A stretch of DNA of 64,000 nt from Rubrivivax sp. (lineage in GTDB: Bacteria > Pseudomonadota > Gammaproteobacteria > Burkholderiales > Burkholderiaceae_C). Numbering within the stretch: position 1 is the stretch's first letter; every line of letters begins with the position of its first letter. The DNA lies in the NCBI GenBank assembly GCA_018780805.1, contig JADMJD010000026.1:1-64000 (forward strand), given 5' to 3'. Made by a program: the position numbers and the translations under genes. Positions 1 to 9,011 of this stretch are shown here, piece by piece. The notes under the pieces are model-generated. The model saw nothing but the letters and a program-made list of their open reading frames with translations, was not told the DNA's origin and searched no databases.

Positions 1-2
1 AA

Positions 3-2462
3 TCAGGCGCCACTCGCTACCAGACTTGCCCGGGGCTTTTGCAGAGCTTCCCTAGGGCGAAGGCGCTCCTCCAACTCCTCCAACTTCTTGAACGCGACCT
101 CGGAAATCTTGCCGTTGCCGCGCCTCATGGCGTTGCGAACACCGATCCATCCTTCCGGCCAACCACTGTTTTCGGTGAAGGCCCTTGCTAGCGCGATCAC
201 TTCATCGAACATACCGATCCGCAGCAGGCCCGCCACTTGGTTCGCCATCACCCGGCGAACACGACCCGACAATCCACTGCTAGACGCTTCCGCCGCGCGG
301 CCCATTTCGATGACCTGCATATACCAGTCCCTGACCTGATCGCCACTTGTCGGGTGCAGGCCGAAGTCACGCTTCCACGCCCCAAACTCAAACGAGTGGT
401 GCGATGTGAAATGCGTTGTCTTTAACATTTCTCCCAAGAGCGTCAAGCCTAGCTCCTGTTCGGCGGCAATGCTGCTTTTCAGCAGCGTATTGACAAGTGC
501 AGACCGCTGAGCTGCACTCGCATGCGTGCCGGACAGATACAGCGAGAAGAGCGACTTCAACGGGTCGACTGTGGACTCACGCGCTCCGGGAGCTTCATTC
601 AGCGCGAACCGCTGGAGCAGCGCCGCACAACGCTCGAACTTTGCCGACTCGTAGGCAAGAGACCTGACAGCCCGGAGGATCTGGACCTTGTTCCGATTCT
701 GTTCACTGAAGAACCAGTCTTCATGCTTTTCAGCCGCTTCTTCGATGAAGGCGAGTGTCGCAGCGGGATTGACCGGGGCAACATTCTCGAAGATCTCTTC
801 GCCCAACGTGTTCAGCTTGCCGAGTTGTTCCAGCAGACCGCCGACCGCAAACCATTTCGCGGCCAGTGCGACGGCATGCTCATCGTCATGAAGGTAGCCA
901 ATGCGGCGCGAGAAGGAGCGAAGCATCCGGGCTGATGACCTGTTAATGATGGCAGCCTCGATCCGCTGTATCGGGATGTCTTCAAGTGCTCTCTTGGCCA
1001 GCCTGTTGGCCAGCGCGTGGGGAAGAATCGCCCGCCACTTGCTTCGTTTCTGGACGAGTTGCCTGCGGTGAAGCTCGGCGACGTGCTTGTGGAGGTGGTC
1101 CGCGGACTGGCCCGCAAGGCTTGCCAATGGCGAAAGCTCCGACTCACTACCGTCCAGTGTCTCTCCGTCAAATGAGTAAAGGAGCGCGCATGCTTTAGCC
1201 GCATCGAGAAGCTCTGCGCTGGGCGCCTTCTGCTGGTGGAACAGCCGCTCGAACAGGTCTGTGTCCTTCAACCGGGCGAGCGACTCGCCGTTCTTTGCCG
1301 TCTCCGCCAGCGCAAATGCCACGCGCGAGTTCCCTTCCGAGAATCTTGCGATGACGTGGCGGCTCGGAGGCGCGATAGCCGGATAGCGACTTTCAAGCAT
1401 CTTCTCGATGAGATCGGAAGACGCGGCCTCCAGCTTGAAGATATCGGTGTCTTGGAGTTCATCGTCATTGATGTCATATTCGACTGTGATGACGCTGAGC
1501 AGGCAGTTGGAGCTAGCAATCTTTGCCGCGAGCTTTCGATGCAGATCGATGCCGCAATTGTCGACGATCAGAACGACACGGTGGCCCATGCTGACGAGCC
1601 GCGACAACATCTCCTGCGGAACGGGATCTGGCTCGTCGGAGATATCGGTGTAGAGCGCATCCGACCGTGGTAGCGCTCCAACCCCGATCCGATCATCGAA
1701 TAGTGCCTGGATGAGGCGCGTCTTACCGACACCGGACAGTCCAACGAGCCGGACGACCCCTTTGGGCTTGGCGAGGATGCCCCGAAGCATCGTCAGCGCC
1801 TGCTCTGCGCTCAGCCCGTCCACGTTATTGATCGATGGGCCAATGAGTCGTGTTTGAGCGTCCAGCAGATAAGGCGCAGCCAAGGACGTGGGAGAACTTG
1901 ACCAGTCTTCAAACGGACGCCAGCCAGAGAGGGCAAGCCCGAGTGTTCCGCGCACCCACGGCACCAGACCCGCGTGCTGATTAACCCATGTTGCAATGCG
2001 GCGACCGTCGTAGAAGTCGAGCGTCAGTGAGGAAGTTGAAGGGAGTCCTTCTACCGCCTTCGCCATCGCCGCTTTCCGGTTCTTCAGGGACGTATCGGAA
2101 AGCGAATCCTCGGAGCTGACAATGACATAGGCCCCGCCATTGGTCGCCAGCTCGATGATGCTAGGGAGAACAACACCGTCGGGAGCCATCTCCTCGAGGA
2201 TCTTTCCGCGCGGCATCTTCTGCGCCTTAACCTGGAAAGCCGTCGCCGCTTGGGGAACATAGCCCGAGATCGCCGCGCCAGCTGATAGCGCAACCCGCAC
2301 ATCGACGCCGCCATCGCTCGCATTCTGATGCCCGCCCCAAGTCACTGCAGACGGGCAATGGCCGTGCCCCCGGACTTCACGCTCGCACAGGTACGCCACC
2401 AGCGTCCGAAGGTCGGTGTCGTTGAGCCGCGCTATCTGGTCGCCTGTGACTTCAAGAATCAT
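3..2462 (-). CDS. Putative defence protein: PD-(D/E)XK-like nuclease fused to STAND-type NTPase
   Basis: An 819-residue protein in three visible parts. The N-terminal 150 residues look like a restriction-endonuclease fold: acidic D50 and D54 in an NASDGGVDV stretch are followed by a QVK triad at 77-79. An NTPase follows, with Walker A GLSGVGKT at 241-248 and a Walker B-like VVLIVDN ending near D301. The rest, from about 330, is mostly alpha-helical, as expected of a sensor region in STAND proteins. The combination fits anti-phage proteins that recognise a trigger and then cut nucleic acid; that role is inferred. Proteins of this kind that I recall are often over 1,000 residues, so this copy may be C-terminally shortened; its stop codon is at the window edge and cannot be judged. 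No partner gene is visible on its upstream side. Confidence 0.7.
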   Translation of the reverse strand: MILEVTGDQIARLNDTDLRTLVAYLCEREVRGHGHCPSAVTWGGHQNASDGGVDVRVALSAGAAISGYVPQAATAFQVKAQKMPRGKILEEMAPDGVVLPSIIELATNGGAYVIVSSEDSLSDTSLKNRKAAMAKAVEGLPSTSSLTLDFYDGRRIATWVNQHAGLVPWVRGTLGLALSGWRPFEDWSSSPTSLAAPYLLDAQTRLIGPSINNVDGLSAEQALTMLRGILAKPKGVVRLVGLSGVGKTRLIQALFDDRIGVGALPRSDALYTDISDEPDPVPQEMLSRLVSMGHRVVLIVDNCGIDLHRKLAAKIASSNCLLSVITVEYDINDDELQDTDIFKLEAASSDLIEKMLESRYPAIAPPSRHVIARFSEGNSRVAFALAETAKNGESLARLKDTDLFERLFHQQKAPSAELLDAAKACALLYSFDGETLDGSESELSPLASLAGQSADHLHKHVAELHRRQLVQKRSKWRAILPHALANRLAKRALEDIPIQRIEAAIINRSSARMLRSFSRRIGYLHDDEHAVALAAKWFAVGGLLEQLGKLNTLGEEIFENVAPVNPAATLAFIEEAAEKHEDWFFSEQNRNKVQILRAVRSLAYESAKFERCAALLQRFALNEAPGARESTVDPLKSLFSLYLSGTHASAAQRSALVNTLLKSSIAAEQELGLTLLGEMLKTTHFTSHHSFEFGAWKRDFGLHPTSGDQVRDWYMQVIEMGRAAEASSSGLSGRVRRVMANQVAGLLRIGMFDEVIALARAFTENSGWPEGWIGVRNAMRRGNGKISEVAFKKLEELEERLRPREALQKPRASLVASGA

Positions 2463-2919
2463 GGTGTCATTCTAGGAAGTCCGTCTCGCTCCTACGAAGC
2501 AGTCAGCCAGTGGGCCTGCGGCGCGATTGCCCAGCGTCTGGCAAAGGCTGGGTGGCAGGCGGATCAGCAGCGCTGGATTGGTTTCGGCCCGGCGCGGCGA
2601 CTTGAGCGTTCGCTACGCGCGTGCAGTGGACCTACGCTTGCAGATGCTCAACGCTCTCTTTGTAGCCGAAGTTGACGTTCGGCAAGTAGTTCGCGAGCGG
2701 CTGCAGTCAGTCTCAAGCGGACTCGCGCCGGCACGACCTCAAATCCAGGCCGTGCCCGTCCGCAGGCTGCGCTACCGCCCCGGGCCACCACCCAGCGTCA
2801 GCGTCAACACTGCGGGCTAACCCGTCTGGGCGAGGAATGGCCCCAGGCCTGATGCTTGCAGGCCCGCAAGCCACCAGGCCGCCCGGGCGCCAGACCATCC
2901 CATCCCTGCCGGAGACAAC
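2463..2919. other. Intergenic stretch without a recognisable gene
   Basis: About 457 bases lie between the divergent nuclease/NTPase gene and the Bug receptor. Reading frames here are short and resemble no family I know. The stretch must hold the promoters of both neighbours, but I see no convincing -35/-10 pair. The last bases carry a GGAGA ribosome site for the Bug gene. Confidence 0.5.
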
Positions 2920-3909
2920 ATGTCCATTCGCCGCCGCACGCTGCTGCAGACCACCGCCTTCGCCCCGCTGCTCGCCGCCCTCGCCCACCGCGCGCAGGCC
3001 CAGGGTGCGCCGTTCGAGACGCTCAAGGTCGTCACCGGCTTCTCGCCAGGCGGCACCTCGGACACGATCTGCCGCCGCGTGGCCGCCAAGATTCCGGCCG
3101 GGTACGCGAAGACCGCCGTGGTCGAGAACCGCACCGGCGCGGGCGGCCAGATTGCCATCCAGGCGCTCAAGCAGCTGCCCAACGACGGCAGCGTGATCCT
3201 GCAGACGCCGATGTCGATGCTCGGCATCTACCCGCACATCTACAAGAAGCTGCCGTACGACCCGGTCGCCGACGTCACGGCGGTGAGCCTGGGCTGCACC
3301 TTCGAGTTCGGCATCGCCGTCGGGCCCTCGGTACCGGCTTCGGTGCGCAACGTCGAGGAGTTCCTCGCCTGGTGCAGGGCCAATCCGATGCAGGCCAACT
3401 TCGGCTCCCCGGGTGCCGGCGCGATGCCGCACTTCATCGGCGCACTGATCGGCAAGGCGCGCAATGTCGACTTGAAGCACGTGCCGTACCGGGGCACGCA
3501 GCCGGCGATCCTGGAGATGATCGGCGGCCAGATCCCGGCCGTGTCGGGGCCGATCGGCGAGTTCACGCAGCACGTCAACGCCGGCAAGGCGCGTTTGCTG
3601 GCCACCAGCGGCGCGGAGCGCAGCAAGTTCGCACCGAACACACCCACGCTCGTCGAGCAGGGCTTCAAGGACATGGTGTTCGCAGAGTGGTTCGGCTTCT
3701 TCCTGCCCGGCGGCACCGGGGCCGAGGTGGTGGCGCGCGCCAATGGCGCCCTGCGCGTCGCGCTGGCGGACAAGGAGACGGTCGACGGTCTGGCGCTGAT
3801 GGGCCTGGAGGCCAAGTCGTCGTCACCAGCCGAACTCTCGGCGCTGCTGAAGGCGGACTTCCAGAAGTGGGGGCCGCTCGTGAAGGCCGTGGGGTTCACA
3901 GCCGACTGA
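2920..3909 (+). CDS. Bug-family tripartite tricarboxylate transporter substrate-binding protein
   Basis: A 329-residue periplasmic binding protein of the Bug (TctC) family, which captures small carboxylates for TctAB-type carriers or acts as a sensor. An Arg-rich, Tat-like leader (MSIRRRTLL, hydrophobic core, AQA cleavage site near residue 27) begins the protein. Family signatures follow: VTGFSPGGTSDTICR near residue 40, VENRTGAGG near 65, and PYRGTQPA in the middle. The start is supported by GGAGAC shortly upstream. No TctA or TctB gene lies nearby, which is normal for the many orphan Bug receptors of Burkholderiales. The ligand cannot be read from the sequence. Confidence 0.9.
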   Translation: MSIRRRTLLQTTAFAPLLAALAHRAQAQGAPFETLKVVTGFSPGGTSDTICRRVAAKIPAGYAKTAVVENRTGAGGQIAIQALKQLPNDGSVILQTPMSMLGIYPHIYKKLPYDPVADVTAVSLGCTFEFGIAVGPSVPASVRNVEEFLAWCRANPMQANFGSPGAGAMPHFIGALIGKARNVDLKHVPYRGTQPAILEMIGGQIPAVSGPIGEFTQHVNAGKARLLATSGAERSKFAPNTPTLVEQGFKDMVFAEWFGFFLPGGTGAEVVARANGALRVALADKETVDGLALMGLEAKSSSPAELSALLKADFQKWGPLVKAVGFTAD

Positions 3910-4110
3910 TCGCCAGCCCGCCATCCGCCCCGATCGCTGGGGCGGTGGCGCAGCAGGCCCGCGGGTACCCGCGTAGCCGCGTACCCGAGTGCACGAGCAC
4001 CGGGTCTTGACGGTGAAGCGGTCACCCCACCAACCACATGTCCGCCAACGGCGAGCCCACCCTGCTCGCCCCCGCAACACTGGCCGCCTGTCCCACCCCA
4101 CGGCCCGGCC

Positions 4111-4788
4111 ATGCACCTCACCAGCGAACCCGCCATCCTCTACTTCGGCACGCCCGTCGTGCTCGTCAGCACGCTCAATGCCGATGGCAGCGCCAACCTG
4201 GCGCCCATCTCGTCAGTGTTCTGGCTCGGCTGGCGCTGTGTGCTGGGCCTGGGCGCGGGCTCGCAGACAGCGCGCAACCTGCAGCAGTCGCGGCAGTGCG
4301 TGCTGAACCTGCCGTCGCAGGCGCAGGTGGCGATGGTGGACCGCCTGGCGTTGACGACGGGTGCCGATCCGGTGCCGCCCGGCAAGGCGGCCTGTGGTTA
4401 CCGTCATGTGCGCGACAAGTTCCTGCACAGCGGCTTCACGCCCGAGCCTGCATTGACTGTGGCCGCGCCCCGTGTGCGCGAATGCCCGGTGCAGCTGGAG
4501 GCGGTGGTGGAAACAGTGCACGGCATCGCCGACGACGACGCGGCGCTGCGCGGCCGCCTGCTGAACATCGAGCTGCGCATCCTGCGCGTGCACCTGGCGC
4601 CGTCCATCGTGATGCCCGGCCACCCGAACCGGGTGGACCCCGATCAGTGGCGCCCGCTGATCATGAGCTTCCAGAAGTTCTACGGCCTGGCGCCGGGGCC
4701 GCTGCAGGGCTCGTCGCTGGCCAGCATCGATGAGGCGGTGTACCGCAGCCCGGATGTGGACCGGGCGCGGGCCGCGGTGGCGCTCTAG
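4111..4788 (+). CDS. Flavin reductase-like FMN-binding protein
   Basis: A 225-residue protein with the split-barrel FMN-binding fold of the flavin reductase family. The N-terminal half carries the typical run of a hydrophobic strand (PVVLVSTLNADGSANLAP), then SSVFWLGW and an NLQQSRQCVLNLPS segment. Members reduce flavin with NAD(P)H for a partner monooxygenase or act alone; no monooxygenase lies beside it, so its partner is unknown. It is probably transcribed alone: 200 bases separate it from the Bug gene, and promoter-like elements follow it. The assignment is to family level only. Confidence 0.75.
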   Translation: MHLTSEPAILYFGTPVVLVSTLNADGSANLAPISSVFWLGWRCVLGLGAGSQTARNLQQSRQCVLNLPSQAQVAMVDRLALTTGADPVPPGKAACGYRHVRDKFLHSGFTPEPALTVAAPRVRECPVQLEAVVETVHGIADDDAALRGRLLNIELRILRVHLAPSIVMPGHPNRVDPDQWRPLIMSFQKFYGLAPGPLQGSSLASIDEAVYRSPDVDRARAAVAL

Positions 4789-4797
4789 TTCCCCGCC

Positions 4798-4841
4798 TTG
4801 ACAGGCCGCTTGACAGGCCTCTTTATATTGACGACATTGTC
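4798..4841 (+). promoter_or_regulatory. Promoter/operator region of the PadR-linked operon
   Basis: Two direct copies of TTGACAGGCC, 12 bases apart, each contain a perfect -35 hexamer. A TATATT (4824-4829) follows, 20 bases after the first hexamer. Just downstream is GACATTGTC, a perfect palindrome around a central T (4833-4841). It lies 27 bases before the first gene of a PadR-containing operon, so it is a good candidate for the PadR operator. The protein-DNA link is inferred. Confidence 0.5.
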
Positions 4842-4867
4842 TGCAATCCACTTTCTGGAGCGCAGCC

Positions 4868-5257
4868 ATGACCGCCCACTGGACCCGCCACCCCGTCATC
4901 GCCGGCGTGATCGGCCTGTTCGCCGGGGCCTTGACCATCGCGCTGGTGGAATGGGCCGCCGGCCAGTGGCTGGGCCCGGGCGATGTCACTCAGCCGGGCA
5001 CGATCCCTCCTGCCAAGTTTGCGGCGGTGCTGGTGGCCTGGGTGCTGGGTGCGGGCACGGCAGCGCTGGTGGGCACGGCCTGGTGCGGTGGCCGCACGCC
5101 GTTGCCGGGGCTCATCGCCGCCGGTGTGTTGCTGGCCGGCTCGGTGGCCACGATGTTCGCAATCCCGCATCCCACGTGGATGGTGCTGGGCGCGGTGGTG
5201 CTGATGCCTGCCGCGGCCTGGTTGGGCGCGCGCAGCCGGCGTGTGGTCGCCGGGTAG
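4868..5257 (+). CDS. Small four-helix membrane protein upstream of PadR regulator
   Basis: A 129-residue protein that is almost entirely membrane helix. About four hydrophobic segments are visible, near residues 10-30, 50-68, 78-98 and 103-120, separated by short loops; the C-terminus is Arg-rich. A TGGAGCGCAGCC site precedes the ATG. No catalytic motif is visible. It is followed after 15 bases by a PadR regulator and then another membrane protein, so it may be part of the target operon of that regulator. Function unknown. Confidence 0.7.
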   Translation: MTAHWTRHPVIAGVIGLFAGALTIALVEWAAGQWLGPGDVTQPGTIPPAKFAAVLVAWVLGAGTAALVGTAWCGGRTPLPGLIAAGVLLAGSVATMFAIPHPTWMVLGAVVLMPAAAWLGARSRRVVAG

Positions 5258-5272
5258 GCACGGGCTGATCGC

Positions 5273-5614
5273 ATGGCCACACCCGCCAGCCTGGGCCATT
5301 TGGAGCAGTTGGTGCTGCTGGCGGTGCTGCACCTGGGCGAAGGGGCCTACGCCCTGGCCGTGCGCGATCAGATCGCGGCCCGCACGCAGGGCGACCCGTC
5401 CCGCGGCGCGGTCTCGGTCACGCTGGACCGGCTGGAGCGCAAGGGCCTGCTGCAGTCGCGCCTGGGCGAGCCGACGGCCGAGCGTGGCGGCAAGGCCAAG
5501 CGTCTGTACACGCTGGCCGCGCCGGGGCGGCTGGCGCTGCAGCACACGCTGCGGGGCACGCAGGCCATGCTGCAAGGCCTGCCACCCGACTGGGCCGCGC
5601 CGCCGCGCCGATGA
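5273..5614 (+). CDS. PadR family transcriptional regulator
   Basis: A compact 113-residue PadR-type winged-helix repressor. The recognisable segments are LGHLEQLVLLAVLHLGEGAYALAVRDQI (first helices), RGAVSVTLDRLERKGLLQSRLGEP (recognition helix region) and RGGKAKRLYTLAAPGRLAL (wing and start of the dimerisation helix). The short length fits the PadR-s2 group. These regulators commonly sit before a permease-like gene that they control. Its ATG lies 15 bases after the membrane protein and its stop overlaps the next start as ATGA. The upstream GACATTGTC palindrome is its likely site. Confidence 0.88.
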   Translation: MATPASLGHLEQLVLLAVLHLGEGAYALAVRDQIAARTQGDPSRGAVSVTLDRLERKGLLQSRLGEPTAERGGKAKRLYTLAAPGRLALQHTLRGTQAMLQGLPPDWAAPPRR

Positions 5615-6159
5615 AACCCGGCCCTGCGCTGCTGCCGGTGTGGCTGGCAACCCTGCTCACCAGTGTGGCGCTGTGGGGCGTGCCGAAGCACCTGCGTGAA
5701 AGCGTGCAAGGCGATCTGCTGGAGCAGGCCGCCGGCCCCGGCGCGGCCTGGGCCATCGCCCTGCACTTCCAGGCCGAGCCCTACCGCGATGGCCTGGTCC
5801 GCCGCGCGGCGCTGCTGCTGGCGCTGGCGGCGGCCGGCCTGTTGTGGACGTTGCCGATGGCGGCCAACGCGCTGCTGGCGCAGGCCACGGTGTTCACCGA
5901 CGCTTTCAGCCGCGCAGCGCTGCAGCTCTGGGGCGCGCCGGCGGTGCTGGCCGCCGTGGCGGGCGGGCTGCTGGTGGGCCGGGCGGCGCTGCTGCCACCG
6001 CATGCCGATGCCGTGCGCCTGCACCTGATTTTGCTGCTGGCGCCCGCAGCCGCGCTGGCAGCGCCGGGTGCTGCGCTGGCTGCGCTGGCGGTGGTGTGCA
6101 TGGCGGCGGCGGCCGGGGTGGCACACCTGAACCGGCTCAGCGCGGCAGCGTCAACGTGA
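5611..6159 (+). CDS. Membrane protein with permease-prefix-like N-terminus
   Basis: A 182-residue protein with about four hydrophobic segments after residue 60. The stretch VPKHLRESVQGDLLEQAA near residues 23-40 resembles the short soluble prefix that precedes MacB-like permease domains in PadR-linked transporters. Here the prefix is followed only by a small membrane domain, not by an MacB/FtsX permease, so it may be a reduced relative. Translation is coupled to PadR through ATGA. The gene converges on the histidine kinase gene and overlaps its 3' end by 23 bases. Function unknown. Confidence 0.65.
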   Translation: MKPGPALLPVWLATLLTSVALWGVPKHLRESVQGDLLEQAAGPGAAWAIALHFQAEPYRDGLVRRAALLLALAAAGLLWTLPMAANALLAQATVFTDAFSRAALQLWGAPAVLAAVAGGLLVGRAALLPPHADAVRLHLILLLAPAAALAAPGAALAALAVVCMAAAAGVAHLNRLSAAAST

Positions 6160-8170
6160 AACACACGCCGTCGGGCATGTTGCGCACCGCGATGCCGCCG
6201 CCCATCTTGGCCAGGTAACCGCGCGCCACGAACAGGCCCTGCCCGCGTTGACCGGGTTGGCCACGGTCGCTGGTGCCCAGTTCGAACAGGCTGGGCAGCC
6301 GGTCCACCGGGATCTGCGGGCCCTGGTTGGCCACGTCGAGCTCGATGCTGTCGGGCTGCATGCGCAGCGTCATCACGATGGGGGTGCCGGGCACGCGGTA
6401 GCGCTGCGCGTTGGTGAGCAGGTGCGTCAGCGCGTCTTCCAGCTTCAGCGGGTCGGCCAGCACGTCACAGGCCGATTCGCAGCCCCGCGCCTCCACACCC
6501 TCGATGCCGGCGTGCGGCGCGTTGGCGGCGATCTCGCGCAGAAAGGCCGCCACGTCCAGGCGCTGGCGCTCGGCGCTGGCCTGGGCCACGGCCTCGCTCA
6601 CCGAGGCCTGGCCGTACAGCAGCTGCAGCGCGGCCTGCATGCGCTCCAGGTAGCGCCGGCTGGGGTCGCTGCTGCCGCCGTGCAGCGCCAGCAGCGATTG
6701 CAGCGGGCTCATGATCTCGTGGCCCACGGCCTGCCACTGCTCACGCTCCTGGTGGGCGCGCAGCTGCTCCAGGCGCAGGTGCTCGCGGGCCCGGGCCAGC
6801 AGGTCGGCCAGCGTGCCGGCCAGGATGCCCAGTTCGTCGCGCCCGCGCAGCTGCGACACGTCCAGCGGCGGCAGCTGGTCGGGCGCTCGCTGCAACTGCA
6901 CCGAGAGCGCGTTGGCCCGCCGCGTCAGCAGCGCCATGCCGCGCAGCAGGCCGATCTCGACGATCAGCCAGGCCGCGACGATGGCCGCCGCCAGCGCGCC
7001 GAAGTACACCGAGTACCGCGTGGCGGTGGCCGCCAGCTGCGCGTCCACGCGGCTCAGGTCGCCCTGCAGCCGCAACACATCACCGCCGGGCAGGCGCACC
7101 TCGGCCTGCAGCGGGCCTTCCAGCCGCGCCGCGGGCAGGCGCCGCACCAGGGCCACCAGCCAGGGGTAGGCCGGCCCTTCGGTGGCCGCGCCCGGCTCAC
7201 CTTGCAGCGTGGCCACCAGCACATCGCCGCGTTGCACGGCCAGCGATTCCCCGCGTTGCAAGGGCTCGGCCAGCGCGGCCAGCGAGGCCCCGCTGGCGTC
7301 GGCCTGTCGGCTGTCGAACAGCAGCGGCTGTGCAGCATCGGGTCCCAGCAGTTGCAGCTGCAGGCGCAGCGCGGACAGGTCGGCAGGCGGCCAGACGCCG
7401 CCGGCGCGGGCAGCGTCGCGCCAGGCGTCCACGGGGATGCGCAGCGACAACATCGTGGGCCGCAGACAAGCAGCCGGATCAGCGCCCGGCGTGGCACAGG
7501 CCTGCGCCTGCCACCACCAGCCGCGGAACTCGCGGTCGGGGCGTGCGCGACGTTCGAGGTGGTCTGCATCGGTGACAAAACCCGCGAACTGGCCGCGTTG
7601 CGCGTCGATCAACTCCAGCGGTGCCAGCCAGCGCTGCGTGCGCTCGCCGTGCTGCAGCACCAGCTGCACGCGGTGCACGCCGCTGATGTCGGTCTGCCCT
7701 GCGCTGCGGCCCACGGGTGCGGCCATCTGCAGCCGCACCACGGCGTAGACAAACGCACCGGCGCTGGCCCGCCGGCCCACGGCCGGGCACCACTCGGCGC
7801 CGTCGGGAAAACGCAGCGCGCAGCCGCTCATCTCCACGGCCCGTTCGGCCTTGGCCGGGTCGTCGAAGTCGATCGCACCCAGCGGCAGGCGCAGCGGCAC
7901 GCTGCCGCGGGCATCGTCGGCGGGCCGGTCCAGGTTCAGCAGCACCAGCTCGCCGCTGGGGTGGCGCAGGCGCTCGGCCACCACGTCCAGCTGGCCGCGA
8001 AAACCGGCTTCATAGGCCCGCTGCAAGCGTTGTTTTTCATCGGTGAGCAGCTGCAGCACCAGCGCGGCGCTGCCCGCCAGCAGCGTCAGGAACACCACAC
8101 GCAGCAGCGTGCGGCGCAGGTAGGCCGCGGCCGGCAGCCGTGGCCGCTTGCTCAGCGGGCCGAGGTCCAA
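6137..8170 (-). CDS. Sensor histidine kinase with large periplasmic domain
   Basis: A 677-residue two-component sensor. One membrane helix lies near residues 20-43 and a second near 385-405, framing a periplasmic domain of about 340 residues that I do not recognise. The cytoplasmic part has a linker, a phosphoacceptor box HEIMSPLQSLL, an N-box LLTNAQRYR, and the G-boxes GQRGQGLFVARGYLAKMGGGI at the end. The response regulator gene lies directly upstream and overlaps its start by 19 bases, so the pair is co-translated. The input signal is unknown. The neighbouring divergent SPFH and SH3-like genes may be targets; that is only positional. Confidence 0.88.
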   Translation of the reverse strand: MDLGPLSKRPRLPAAAYLRRTLLRVVFLTLLAGSAALVLQLLTDEKQRLQRAYEAGFRGQLDVVAERLRHPSGELVLLNLDRPADDARGSVPLRLPLGAIDFDDPAKAERAVEMSGCALRFPDGAEWCPAVGRRASAGAFVYAVVRLQMAAPVGRSAGQTDISGVHRVQLVLQHGERTQRWLAPLELIDAQRGQFAGFVTDADHLERRARPDREFRGWWWQAQACATPGADPAACLRPTMLSLRIPVDAWRDAARAGGVWPPADLSALRLQLQLLGPDAAQPLLFDSRQADASGASLAALAEPLQRGESLAVQRGDVLVATLQGEPGAATEGPAYPWLVALVRRLPAARLEGPLQAEVRLPGGDVLRLQGDLSRVDAQLAATATRYSVYFGALAAAIVAAWLIVEIGLLRGMALLTRRANALSVQLQRAPDQLPPLDVSQLRGRDELGILAGTLADLLARAREHLRLEQLRAHQEREQWQAVGHEIMSPLQSLLALHGGSSDPSRRYLERMQAALQLLYGQASVSEAVAQASAERQRLDVAAFLREIAANAPHAGIEGVEARGCESACDVLADPLKLEDALTHLLTNAQRYRVPGTPIVMTLRMQPDSIELDVANQGPQIPVDRLPSLFELGTSDRGQPGQRGQGLFVARGYLAKMGGGIAVRNMPDGVCFTLTLPR

Positions 8171-8862
8171 CGGAAGCCCCGCATCGGGACGTTTTCGATG
8201 CCGTCGAAATCCGGGTCGATGTCGCGCAGCGCGTCGCGGATGGTCGCCACATGTTTGCGCACGTTGTCCTTGTTGCGGCCGCTCTTGACCACGTCGAACA
8301 GCTGCGCGTAGCCGACCACCTCGCCCCGGTGCTCCAGCAAGGTGGCCAGGATGCGCTGCGCCGTCAGCGGCAGGTTCAGGCGTTGGCCGCGCCAGCTGGG
8401 GCTGCGCTGGCGCAAGGGGTCGATCTGCGGGTCGCCCGCGCCGGGCTCGGCACCGGGCCGCGGCGCGGGCTGCGCGGTCTGGCGCAGCAGCGCGAGCACG
8501 GTCTCAATGAACTCGGCTTCGTCGAACTGCGTCTTCTGCAGATAGTCCCAGGCGTCCAGGGCTTTCATGATCGAGCGGTACACCGCCGCCGGCATCGCGC
8601 TGACCACCAGCACCGGCGTGCCCAGGCCACGTTTGTTCAGCAGGTTGATCAGCGCAATGCCGGCGTGGCGCTCGCGGCCCAGCTCCAGGTCCAGCGTGAC
8701 GAGGTCAAAGCGTTCGGCGCTCAGCGCGGCCTCGGCGCTGTCGCGGTCGCCGTAGGCGTCGATGCGGGCATCGGGGCGCGCGGCGCGCAGCCAGGCGATC
8801 AGCTGCTCGCGGGTGGGCGGGTCGTCTTCGACCACGGCGATGTGGGGGGCAGGCAGCGACAT
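8152..8862 (-). CDS. OmpR-type response regulator
   Basis: A 236-residue regulator. The receiver domain spans residues 7-120, with acidic pocket E12/D13/D14 and phosphoacceptor D58 in FDLVTLDLELG. A short linker leads to a winged-helix effector whose end (GRNKDNVRKHVATIRDAL and MRGFRW) matches the OmpR/PhoB fold, although helix 3 is atypical. An in-frame ATG three codons earlier (8871) is an alternative start. It is the first gene of a two-gene operon with the histidine kinase and is divergent from the SPFH gene, 150-odd bases away. Confidence 0.85.
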   Translation of the reverse strand: MSLPAPHIAVVEDDPPTREQLIAWLRAARPDARIDAYGDRDSAEAALSAERFDLVTLDLELGRERHAGIALINLLNKRGLGTPVLVVSAMPAAVYRSIMKALDAWDYLQKTQFDEAEFIETVLALLRQTAQPAPRPGAEPGAGDPQIDPLRQRSPSWRGQRLNLPLTAQRILATLLEHRGEVVGYAQLFDVVKSGRNKDNVRKHVATIRDALRDIDPDFDGIENVPMRGFRWTSAR

Positions 8863-9011
8863 GCCCCGCATTCTGCGGGCCCTGCTGCCGCCCTCCGCGG
8901 AAGAAATCTTCCGCGCGGCGGTGGTGTTCGCACCTGTCGGCGGCATCGCCTCTTCACGGGGTGGGGCCTGACAGTGACGACATCCCAACACCGCCACACC
9001 GAGGCCCCTTG

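Noticed and set aside
6248..8311. 687-codon plus-strand open frame opposite the histidine kinase and regulator
   Set aside because: It is a shadow of the minus-strand genes: high GC keeps it open, and the product is Gln/Arg/His-rich without a domain.
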